DNA from: Cytophagales bacterium
Lineage (GTDB): Bacteria; Bacteroidota; Bacteroidia; Cytophagales; 172606-1
Length of the DNA: 5,080 bases
Assembly: GCA_025455595.1 (NCBI GenBank)
Contig: JALOMD010000308.1
Span: forward strand, 1 to 5,080
Direction: 5' to 3'
Positions 1-4,943 of the stretch are shown in pieces; within the stretch, counting starts at the first letter, position 1; each line of letters starts with the position of its first letter. Below the pieces are notes generated by a model. The model did no database searches, was not told the origin of the DNA, and saw nothing but the letters and a program-made list of their open reading frames with translations. The position numbers were made by a program, and so were the translations under genes.

Positions 1-1025
1 TGGCCGAAACCGGCGTGGTGGCCTTGGTCGAGGGCCGCAACCCCGGCAGCAAGACCGTGGCCCTGCGTGCCGACATGGACGCACTGCCGATTGTCGAAGC
101 CAACGACGTGCCGTACAAGTCGCTGACCGACGGTGTGATGCACGCCTGCGGCCACGATGCCCACACGGCTTCGCTGCTGGGCACGGCGCACATTCTGCAT
201 CAATTGCGGGAGCAATTCGACGGAACCGTGAAACTGGTTTTCCAGCCGGGCGAGGAGAAAATACCCGGCGGAGCCTCGCTGATGATCCGCGACGGGGTGC
301 TGCAAAACCCGACCCCGCAGGGCATGTTCGGGCAGCACGTGGCCCCCAACATTCCGGCGGGCAAAGTAGGCTTCCGCGAAGGGCTGTACATGGCCAGCAC
401 CGACGAAATTTACGTGACCGTGGCGGGCCGGGGCGGCCACGGTGCCATGCCCGAATACAACATTGACCCGGTGCTCATATCGGCGCACATCATCGTGGCT
501 TTGCAGCAGATTGTGAGCCGCCACGCGCCGCCGCGCATCCCGTGCGTGCTGTCGTTCGGCAAGGTGATTGCCAACGGAGCCACCAACGTGATTCCCAACG
601 AAGTGCATATCCAAGGCACGTTTCGCACCATGGACGAGGAATGGCGCGAAACGGCGCACCGCCGCATGAAAAAAATGGCCGAAGGCATGGCCGAAGCCAT
701 GGGCGGCAGTTGCGATTTCGAGGTGCGCAAGGGCTATCCGTTCCTGAAAAACCATCCCGAACTCACGCGCCGCGCCAAAAGCTACGCGGTGGACTACGTG
801 GGCGCAGAAAACGTGCTCGACTTGGACATTTGGATGGCGGGCGAAGACTTTGCGTACTATTCGCAGCAGACCGACGCGTGTTTTTACCGCCTCGGCACCC
901 GCAACGAGGCGCGGGGCATTGTCTCGTCGGTTCACACGCCCACTTTCGACGTGGACGAAACCGCCCTGCCGCTCGGTGCCGGACTGATGGCATGGCTGGC
1001 GGTGAATGAGTTGTTGAATGGTTGA
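1..1025 (+). CDS. M20-family metallo-amidohydrolase (N-acyl-amino acid / hippurate hydrolase-like), 5' end missing
   Basis: This is a zinc-type aminoacylase/amidohydrolase that removes an acyl group from an N-acylated amino acid or similar amide; the true substrate cannot be read from sequence. The visible frame begins at base 3 and is open to the left edge, so roughly 50-60 N-terminal residues are likely missing against a usual 390-400. Counting from the GTG at 15, the metal-site signature HACGHDAHT is at 43-51 (Cys45, His47), FQPGEE at 76-81 gives the general-base Glu80 and ligand Glu81, His108 follows in FGQHVAP, the lid/dimerisation domain spans about 125-240 with GGHGAMPE at 140-147, MAGEDFAYY is at 274-282, and the last ligand is His307 in VHTPTF. 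All catalytic elements in the visible part are intact. The stop codon lies inside an 8-base tandem array that overlaps the final codons. A cytoplasmic enzyme is expected. Family assignment is firm; substrate and symbol are not. Confidence 0.93.
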   Translation, partial: AETGVVALVEGRNPGSKTVALRADMDALPIVEANDVPYKSLTDGVMHACGHDAHTASLLGTAHILHQLREQFDGTVKLVFQPGEEKIPGGASLMIRDGVLQNPTPQGMFGQHVAPNIPAGKVGFREGLYMASTDEIYVTVAGRGGHGAMPEYNIDPVLISAHIIVALQQIVSRHAPPRIPCVLSFGKVIANGATNVIPNEVHIQGTFRTMDEEWRETAHRRMKKMAEGMAEAMGGSCDFEVRKGYPFLKNHPELTRRAKSYAVDYVGAENVLDLDIWMAGEDFAYYSQQTDACFYRLGTRNEARGIVSSVHTPTFDVDETALPLGAGLMAWLAVNELLNG

Positions 1026-1054
1026 ATTGCTGAATGGTTGTATTGTTGATTGGC
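1007..1054 (+). repeat. Degenerate 8-base tandem array over the 3' end of the amidohydrolase gene
   Basis: Six consecutive 8-base units run without a phase break. The clearest are TGAATGGT at 1015-1022 and again at 1031-1038, with TGAATTGC between them. The consensus is roughly TGAATKGY. The first two units are still coding (end of the amidohydrolase), and the third unit starts with the TGA that ends it. The array stops 7 bases before palindrome copy 1. It differs from the other arrays in the window in its period (8, not 7) and its unit. Confidence 0.8.
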
Positions 1055-1061
1055 GTTTAAC

Positions 1062-1087
1062 CGCGTTTTGGGCAATTTTTGCCAAAT
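1062..1087 (+). repeat. Dispersed intergenic palindrome, copy 1 (degenerate right arm)
   Basis: The conserved arm CGTTTTGGGCAA is at 1064-1075. The inner stem GGCAA (1071-1075) pairs with TTGCC (1079-1083) around a TTT loop; the outer right arm has decayed to AAATTT. Bases 1063-1082 are identical to the reverse complement of the matching part of copy 2, a 20-base identity. It lies 36 bases after the amidohydrolase stop and 50 bases before the acyltransferase start. No U-tract follows, so it is not a standard intrinsic terminator. Confidence 0.8.
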
Positions 1088-1136
1088 TTGTGTCAGGCTG
1101 TAAATTGCCGTGCAGAGAATAATAAATGCTGTGAAA

Positions 1137-2036
1137 ATGCAATCGTTAAACAAGCAGGCATTATCATTTTATCTGGTTTATCCTTTCATTTGGTTGATTG
1201 CATCTTTGCCGTTCGGTTTGCTGTACCTTGTTTCCGACGGTTTGTGTTTGCTGCTGAGGTTGTCTGGCTACCGCAAGAAGGTGGTTCTGGCCAACCTCCG
1301 CAACTCGTTTCCCGACAAAAGCCCGGCAGAAATCAACACCATTTGCCGCAACTACTACCGCTATTTGTGCGACTTGATATTGGAGACGCTGCGAACGCTA
1401 AAAATGGATGAGAAAGAATCCAAGACACGTTGCGTTTTCCACAACACCGCCTGGCTGAACCAGCTTTGCGCCAATAAACAGAGCATTGTCATTGTGATGG
1501 GGCACTACGGCAACTGGGAGTGGGCCGGGCCGAGTTTTACGCTGGCAACGGGCTTCCAGTTGGTGGTGATCTACCGGCCGTTGTCGCATCCGTACTTCGA
1601 GGAAATGATGTCAAGGATGCGCACCCGTTTCGGCACGCGCATCACCCCCGTAAACAACACCCTGCGCGACATGGTGGCAAACCGCAACCAGCTAACGGCC
1701 ACGGCGTTCATTGCCGACCAAACGGCCACGCACGAAAACTCGTACTGGACCACGTTCCTGAACCAAGACACGGCCGTGTTCATCGGGCCGGAAAAGCTGG
1801 CGAAGAAATTCGGCTACCCAGTAGTCTATATGAACGTGCAACGGACGCGGCGCGGCTACTACGAGGTGTTCCCGGAACTGCTGTTTGCCGACCCGAAGAC
1901 CGCCGCCGAAAACGAGATTTCGGAGGTTTTCATCAAGCGGTTGGAGCAAGAAATTGTGCGGGAGCCGGTGCCTTGGCTGTGGTCGCACCGCCGCTGGAAA
2001 CATCCTCGCCCAACCAAACCTGAACTTATTGCCTGA
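1137..2036 (+). CDS. LpxL/HtrB-family lysophospholipid (lipid A biosynthesis) acyltransferase
   Basis: This inner-membrane enzyme is expected to add a secondary acyl chain to a lipid A precursor, or to acylate a related lipid. The ATG at 1137 gives 299 residues, typical for the family; it follows an A-rich leader and directly precedes the hydrophobic N-terminal anchor (residues about 10-40). The family signature is present: the catalytic HxxxxE motif is His123-Tyr-Gly-Asn-Trp-Glu128, followed by a conserved block near YRPLSHPYFEEMM and then FIADQT and FIGPEKLAKKFGYPVVY, as in Bacteroidota homologues. The C-terminus carries WLWSHRRWKHPRP, the usual WxHRRWK-type ending. A GTG at 1110 would add nine residues but gives no family-like sequence. 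The gene is separated from the amidohydrolase by a repeat and a palindrome, and from the desaturase by 365 bases, so it is probably transcribed alone. Whether it acts on lipid A or on another lipid (for example ornithine or glycine lipids) cannot be decided here. Confidence 0.93.
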   Translation: MQSLNKQALSFYLVYPFIWLIASLPFGLLYLVSDGLCLLLRLSGYRKKVVLANLRNSFPDKSPAEINTICRNYYRYLCDLILETLRTLKMDEKESKTRCVFHNTAWLNQLCANKQSIVIVMGHYGNWEWAGPSFTLATGFQLVVIYRPLSHPYFEEMMSRMRTRFGTRITPVNNTLRDMVANRNQLTATAFIADQTATHENSYWTTFLNQDTAVFIGPEKLAKKFGYPVVYMNVQRTRRGYYEVFPELLFADPKTAAENEISEVFIKRLEQEIVREPVPWLWSHRRWKHPRPTKPELIA

Positions 2037-2052
2037 CAGATTGTTATCAGCA

Positions 2053-2115
2053 AGCTATTGGCTTTAAGCTGTTAGCTATTTTAAGCTGTTAGCTATTGGC
2101 TCTTAGCTTTACAGC
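2053..2115 (+). repeat. Heptamer tandem array (unit RGCTNTT), left of palindrome copy 2
   Basis: Eight 7-base units match RGCTNTT or its variant RGCTTTA. AGCTATT occurs at 2053, 2074 and 2091, and AGCTGTT at 2067 and 2084. A single 3-base TTA insertion at 2081-2083 breaks the phase. The array starts 16 bases after the acyltransferase stop and runs into palindrome copy 2. The same unit, inverted, forms the array at 2342-2390. Confidence 0.85.
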
Positions 2116-2116
2116 A

Positions 2117-2149
2117 AGGCGTTTTAAGCAAAAATTGCCCAAAACGCCT
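2117..2149 (-). repeat. Dispersed intergenic palindrome, copy 2
   Basis: Outer arms AGGCGTTTT (2117-2125) and AAAACGCCT (2141-2149) pair perfectly over 9 bp. Two A/C mismatches follow (2126-2127 with 2139-2140), then a 4-bp inner stem GCAA/TTGC around an AAA loop at 2132-2134. The conserved 12-mer CGTTTTGGGCAA reads on the minus strand at 2146-2135, so this copy is inverted relative to copies 1 and 3. On the minus strand both mismatches become G.U wobbles, giving a continuous hairpin. No U-tract adjoins either side. Confidence 0.87.
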
Positions 2150-2183
2150 GCGCCTGCTTGAAGGTTCTGCCTAATACTAAACT

Positions 2184-2211
2184 GTCATGAGTCTTGCGTC
2201 TTTGGTCTTGA
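2184..2211 (+). repeat. Short heptamer array (unit GTCTTGN)
   Basis: Four 7-base units in phase: GTCATGA at 2184, then GTCTTGC, GTCTTTG and GTCTTGA. The unit resembles the GTCTCNN array beside palindrome copy 4. It lies 34 bases to the right of copy 2, on the side of that copy's conserved arm. Confidence 0.6.
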
Positions 2212-2341
2212 GTAAGCAACTGATTGTCAATGGTTAAGTCTTCCTCGAATACGCAATGTTCGCTTTGTTTTAGTATAATTCCCAATTGTTTTCTCACAAT
2301 CAAGAGTAATACATTGAAAATCAGTCTATGGCTTCGCTGTT

Positions 2342-2390
2342 CAGCTAAAAGCCAACAGCTAATACCTAACAGCCAATAGCTAATTGCCAA
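2342..2390 (-). repeat. Heptamer tandem array (minus-strand unit TTRGCTN) next to the desaturase start
   Basis: Seven 7-base units in perfect phase, reading NAGCYAA on the plus strand (CAGCTAA at 2342 and 2356, CAGCCAA at 2370, TAGCTAA at 2377). On the minus strand the unit is TTRGCTN, the same motif as the array at 2053-2115, so the two arrays face each other across about 226 bases. The last unit ends 11 bases before the desaturase ATG, so this array forms most of that gene's immediate leader. Confidence 0.85.
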
Positions 2391-2401
2391 CTAAACTCCT
2401 C

Positions 2402-3376
2402 ATGCGTACAAGTAAAGAATTGATTCTGGCCACCAAGACGTTTGCCCAAGAAGACCGCCGCCGCAGTTGGGCCGAGACATTGGTTACCTTGGCCTTGATG
2501 CTCACCTTTTTGGTCATCACTTTCATGCCGTTGCCCATAGCCGTGCGTGTGTGCAGCAGCGTGCTGTGCGGCTTGCTTTACGTGCGCATGTTCGTGGTTT
2601 ACCACGATTACCAGCATCACGCCATCTTGCAAAAGTCGAAACCGGCCTCGTGGCTCATGCAGGCGTTCGGTGTGTACATACTTGCGCCGCAAACCATTTG
2701 GAAACGGTCGCACGACCACCACCACAGCCATAATTCCAAGCTCACCATCACCGGCATCGGCTCTTACCCAACACTCTCGAAGCAGAAGTTCCTGAGCCTG
2801 ACCAAGCGACAGCAGCGCATCTACTTGATCAATCGGCACCCGCTGACGGTGATTTTCGGCTATTTCACGCTGTTCATTTACTGGCTCAACGTGAAATCGT
2901 TTGTGCAAAGCCCCAAGAAGCACGTGGATTCGCTGGTGGCGTTGGTGTTTCACCTGGCGGCTGGAGCGGCGGTCTGGTATTTTTTCGGCGGACTCACGTT
3001 TTTCCTTGCTTGGTTCCTACCGTTTTTCCTTGCATTTGCCATCGGCTCGTACCTGTTCTACTCGCAGCACAATTTTCCGTCGGCCCAGTTTCGCGAAAAC
3101 CACGACTGGACATACGACTACGCGGCCTTGTCGTCCACCAGTTTCATGGTCATGCACCCGGTCATGCACTGGCTCACGGGTGACATCGGCTACCACCACG
3201 TTCACCACATGAACTCGCGGATTCCGTTCTACCGCCTGCGCGAAACCATGCGTAACATTCCTGAACTACAGCAGGTTGCCACCACTTCATGGAGCCCGGT
3301 GGAGATATGGCGGTGTTTCCGCCTCAAGCTTTGGGATGCCGACAAAGGCCGGATGATTACGCTCAAGGAAGTGTAA
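2402..3376 (+). CDS. Membrane fatty-acid (acyl-lipid) desaturase
   Basis: This integral membrane di-iron enzyme introduces a double bond into fatty acyl chains, probably of membrane lipids. The ATG at 2402 gives 324 residues. The three histidine boxes of the family are present: HDYQHH at 68-73, HDHHH at 104-108 and HHVHH at 265-269, with an additional His in YSQHNF at 220-225. Hydrophobic segments at about 26-45, 46-65, 145-165, 175-195 and 198-220 place the boxes on the cytoplasmic side, as expected. An in-frame TTG at 2384 would add six residues, but it lies inside the heptamer array and is unlikely to be the start. The position of the double bond made cannot be predicted. Desaturases of this class commonly adjust membrane fluidity, often in response to cold, but nothing in the leader shows such control. 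Its neighbour upstream also handles acyl chains, but no operon is implied across the 365-base gap. Confidence 0.92.
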   Translation: MRTSKELILATKTFAQEDRRRSWAETLVTLALMLTFLVITFMPLPIAVRVCSSVLCGLLYVRMFVVYHDYQHHAILQKSKPASWLMQAFGVYILAPQTIWKRSHDHHHSHNSKLTITGIGSYPTLSKQKFLSLTKRQQRIYLINRHPLTVIFGYFTLFIYWLNVKSFVQSPKKHVDSLVALVFHLAAGAAVWYFFGGLTFFLAWFLPFFLAFAIGSYLFYSQHNFPSAQFRENHDWTYDYAALSSTSFMVMHPVMHWLTGDIGYHHVHHMNSRIPFYRLRETMRNIPELQQVATTSWSPVEIWRCFRLKLWDADKGRMITLKEV

Positions 3377-3411
3377 TGCCTTCCGCCAATACTCTCCAAA
3401 AGCGTGAACCC

Positions 3412-3448
3412 CCAACCTTTATAGGGTTCCAAACCCTATAAAGGTTGG
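3412..3448. repeat. Perfect 17-bp inverted repeat (hairpin) between desaturase and GNAT genes
   Basis: The left arm at 3412-3428 (CCAACCTTTATAGGGTT) is the exact reverse complement of the right arm at 3432-3448, with a 3-base CCA loop. It starts 36 bases after the desaturase stop and ends 35 bases before the GNAT ATG. GC-rich sequence rather than a T-run flanks it on both strands, so it does not have the form of an intrinsic terminator, although it could still act as a transcript 3'-end stabiliser or a dispersed palindrome. It shares no core with the CGTTTTGGGCAA family. Confidence 0.88.
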
Positions 3449-3483
3449 CCGCCGCCCGTTTCTGCGTAAGCCCTGACTCCTCT

Positions 3484-4008
3484 ATGACCTCTGTTTACCA
3501 GCCGACCATCGCAGACGCAGCCCTGCTCGCCGACTTGGGCCGGCGCACTTTCGAGCAGGCGTTTGCCGCCCAAAACACGCCCGAAAACATGGCGGCCTAC
3601 CTGTCTGTGGCTTACACGACGGAACAGCTTGAAAAAGAACTGCGGGAAGAGAATTCCGTTTTTTACGTCGCCGCTGCGAACGGAACGCCCGTGGGCTACG
3701 CTAAAATCCACAAAGACTGCTGGCCTGACGATGAAAGCGTTTCGGTTGCCGGGCCGTGCGTGGAAATCAACCGGCTGTACGTGTTACAGGACAGCATCGG
3801 GACGGGGGTGGGCAAACTGCTGATGGAAACCTGCCTGCAAGCCGCCCGGCAACAGGGCTACCGCACCGTGTGGCTCGGCGTGTGGGAACACAACGCACGG
3901 GCCATTGCCTTCTACCGAAAATGGGGCTTCGAGACGTTCGGCTCGCACATTTTCCAACTCGGCGACGATGCACAGACCGACTTGCTGATGAAACGAAGCG
4001 TGTCCTGA
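3484..4008 (+). CDS. GNAT-family N-acetyltransferase, PaiA/spermidine-acetyltransferase-like
   Basis: A cytoplasmic acetyl-CoA-dependent transferase, likely acting on a small amine; the closest family resemblance is to PaiA-type polyamine acetyltransferases, but the substrate is inferred. The ATG at 3484 gives 174 residues, a normal length. An in-frame TTG at 3445 lies within the 17-bp hairpin and is not credible as a start. The core is well preserved: strand beta-4 with VEINRLYVL at 93-101, the acetyl-CoA loop IGTGVGK at 105-111, helix 3 to about 124, YRTVWLGVWEHN at 126-137 and AIAFYRKWGF at 140-149, with Tyr144 at the usual general-acid position. The ending GSHIFQLGDDAQTDLLMK is typical of the PaiA-like group. 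One oddity is that the Q/R of the Q/RxxGxG/A loop is replaced by Ile105. The gene follows the desaturase by 107 bases with a hairpin between them. Confidence 0.9.
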   Translation: MTSVYQPTIADAALLADLGRRTFEQAFAAQNTPENMAAYLSVAYTTEQLEKELREENSVFYVAAANGTPVGYAKIHKDCWPDDESVSVAGPCVEINRLYVLQDSIGTGVGKLLMETCLQAARQQGYRTVWLGVWEHNARAIAFYRKWGFETFGSHIFQLGDDAQTDLLMKRSVS

Positions 4009-4010
4009 TT

Positions 4011-4076
4011 TCGGAAAGCGGAGGGCGGATTGCGGAAAAAAGCATGGAGCATAGAGCCAAGGGCATGGAGCAAGCG
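4011..4076 (+). repeat. Two-part heptamer array (units GCGGANN and GCATGGA) left of palindrome copy 3
   Basis: It starts two bases after the GNAT stop. Four 7-base units of the GCGGANN type (4011-4038) are followed by a 3-base AAA phase break (4039-4041). Five units of the GCATGGA type (4042-4076) come next, with GCATGGA exact at 4042 and 4063. The last unit, GCAAGCG, merges into the left arm of palindrome copy 3. Confidence 0.82.
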
Positions 4077-4102
4077 TTTTGGGCAAAAAACGGCTAAAAC
4101 GC
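4074..4102 (+). repeat. Dispersed intergenic palindrome, copy 3
   Basis: Arms GCGTTTT (4074-4080) and AAAACGC (4096-4102) pair over 7 bp, followed by a G.T wobble (4081/4095) and one G-C pair, with a looser centre. The conserved CGTTTTGGGCAA is at 4075-4086. It lies between two convergent genes, 65 bases past the GNAT stop and 9 bases from the stop of the minus-strand DUF4328 gene. No U-tract is present. Confidence 0.82.
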
Positions 4103-4111
4103 CGCGTCAAA

Positions 4112-4792
4112 TCAATATTGCTCTTCTTGATCGGCTTCCTTGACTGGTTCAGGTTGTTGACCTACGGTTTCTATACGCAGACGCTGCTTGAAACCTTCTT
4201 CAAATTCAGCCACTTGCTTAACAACTTGAACGGCGAGCAGAATGGCAATAATGTGTATCCCCGAGGAAATGATGGTGAGGAAGGCGGTTTCGGCTATGTC
4301 ATCGTCATCAATAATTTTGGAGAAAACCTGACTGATTACGTTTCCGCCGATGAATGCAAGCCACCAAGCGGTTACAATGGTATGGTTTACAGGTTTTTGG
4401 GTAATCTCAACTTGTGTTTTGTACCAAATCTCCTTCATGATTCGATAAGGTAAAACCAAGTTCGCCAGCGGTACAAACCATGAACCAGCCGCCCATCCTT
4501 CTGACATCTCTGTCCGGTGGCCAGCTTTCTGTAGATTGTGATAAGCCCGGCGGTACCACTGGATGTAAACAACGGCAAGAGCCAAATGCAATACCAGAAC
4601 CAAAGCGTATGCACCTGTAAACAAAATTGCAATTAGAGCCGCCTGCATGTCTCCGCCTACGTTTTGGAACTGGGCTCCCGTGCCTAATATCAATAGACAC
4701 GAAACGACAAGTAAGGCATAAGCAACTAACAAAGCCCAGAAGAAAAGAATTGTTCGCCGGGCACGTTCGCTGTTGTCAAGAATTGGAATCAT
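4112..4792 (-). CDS. DUF4328 domain-containing integral membrane protein
   Basis: A membrane protein of unknown function. The ATG at 4792 gives 226 residues. Hydrophobic segments are at about 12-38, 50-78, 138-158 and 168-192, predicting four membrane helices. The DUF4328 signature sits between helices 2 and 3: QWYRRAYHNL (78-87), then SEGWAAGSWFVPLANLVLPY (97-116) and RIMKEIW (117-123). After the last helix comes a charged tail rich in Gln and Glu. The frame stays open upstream to a TTG at 4852, which would add 20 hydrophobic residues ending in Cys-His-Pro-Pro and vaguely resemble a lipoprotein signal. That codon overlaps the T-tract of an apparent terminator, so the ATG is preferred. The gene is convergent with the GNAT gene, with palindrome copy 3 between them. 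No function is assigned to the family that I can rely on. Confidence 0.85.
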   Translation of the reverse strand: MIPILDNSERARRTILFFWALLVAYALLVVSCLLILGTGAQFQNVGGDMQAALIAILFTGAYALVLVLHLALAVVYIQWYRRAYHNLQKAGHRTEMSEGWAAGSWFVPLANLVLPYRIMKEIWYKTQVEITQKPVNHTIVTAWWLAFIGGNVISQVFSKIIDDDDIAETAFLTIISSGIHIIAILLAVQVVKQVAEFEEGFKQRLRIETVGQQPEPVKEADQEEQY

Positions 4793-4845
4793 GGGAGGAT
4801 GACAGTTTGTAAAAAACGAAAGCAACACCAAAAGCGGCAAGATGC

Positions 4846-4884
4846 AAAACAAAAACCCCCGCTTTCCTTACAAGGCGGGGGTTT
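4846..4884 (-). terminator. Rho-independent terminator for the minus-strand hydrolase gene
   Basis: Arms 4853-4865 and 4872-4884 form a stem of up to 13 bp, with a GC-rich core (CCCCCGC with GCGGGGG), one G.T wobble and a 6-base loop. On the minus strand the stem is followed by TTTTTGTTTTGC, a clear T-tract. On the plus strand only TTT follows, so minus-strand use is favoured. It lies 105 bases past the stop at 4990, with palindrome copy 4 in between. Confidence 0.85.
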
Positions 4885-4911
4885 GGCAGCAACGGGAATC
4901 AGTGTTTTTTG

Positions 4912-4940
4912 ACGTTTTAGGCAAAATTTGCCCAAAACGT
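4912..4940 (-). repeat. Dispersed intergenic palindrome, copy 4 (best conserved)
   Basis: Outer arms ACGTTTT (4912-4918) and AAAACGT (4934-4940) pair over 7 bp. After a single A/C mismatch (4919/4933) comes a 6-bp inner stem GGCAAA/TTTGCC around one central base at 4926. The conserved CGTTTTGGGCAA reads on the minus strand at 4939-4928; on that strand the mismatch is a G.U wobble. It lies between the hydrolase stop and its apparent terminator, so it should be part of that mRNA's 3' untranslated region. Confidence 0.87.
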
Positions 4941-4943
4941 TGT

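Larger units (their letters stand above)
2037..2401. other. 365-base gene-free gap made mainly of repeats
   Basis: No convincing gene lies here. From left to right it holds a heptamer array (2053-2115), palindrome copy 2 (2117-2149), a short GTCTTGN array (2184-2211), about 130 bases of AT-rich sequence with no recognised content, and a second heptamer array (2342-2390) that is the left array's unit in inverted orientation, ending 11 bases before the desaturase ATG. A promoter for the desaturase should lie in this gap. The only candidate I could see is TTG at 2286-2288 with TACATTGA at 2310-2317, a weak match to the Bacteroidota TTTG/TAnnTTTG pattern. Confidence 0.7.

Noticed and set aside
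1078..1108. Possible Bacteroidota-type promoter for the acyltransferase (TTTG at 1078-1081, 19 bases, TAAATTGC at 1101-1108)
   Set aside because: The -7 box matches TAnnTTTG at only part of its positions; the spacing fits but AT-rich sequence makes such matches common.
1110..1136. GTG at 1110 as the start of the acyltransferase
   Set aside because: It would add nine residues without family similarity; the ATG at 1137 begins right before the hydrophobic N-terminus and gives normal length.
2174..2276. Eight-base inverted pair ATACTAAA (2174-2181) and TTTAGTAT (2269-2276)
   Set aside because: Short, about 90 bases apart and in AT-rich sequence; not distinguishable from chance.
2124..2390. Minus-strand open frame of 88 codons across the gap between acyltransferase and desaturase
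   Set aside because: It is built from the heptamer array at one end and palindrome copy 2 at the other, resembles no protein I know, and its stop is supplied by the palindrome arm.
2053..2390. CRISPR array
   Set aside because: The repeated units are 7 bases long, contiguous and degenerate; there are no spacers and no cas genes.
2366..2953. Long minus-strand open frame (195 codons) opposite the desaturase
   Set aside because: It is the antisense of a gene with three intact histidine boxes; its composition (His/Gln/Val-rich) is what the reverse strand of that gene would give.
3445..3483. TTG at 3445 as the start of the GNAT gene
   Set aside because: It lies in the 17-bp hairpin, and the added 13 residues are not part of the GNAT fold; the ATG at 3484 fits.
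3568..3576. Partial match to the palindrome core (GCCCAAAAC) inside the GNAT gene
   Set aside because: Only nine bases match, there is no pairing arm nearby, and it is ordinary coding sequence (Ala-Gln-Asn).
4793..4852. TTG at 4852 as the start of the DUF4328 gene, giving a lipoprotein-like N-terminus ending in Cys-His-Pro-Pro
   Set aside because: The codon sits in the T-tract of the upstream gene's terminator, the lipobox is poor (Phe-Thr-Asn-Cys), and the ATG at 4792 gives a normal DUF4328 protein. Not fully excluded.
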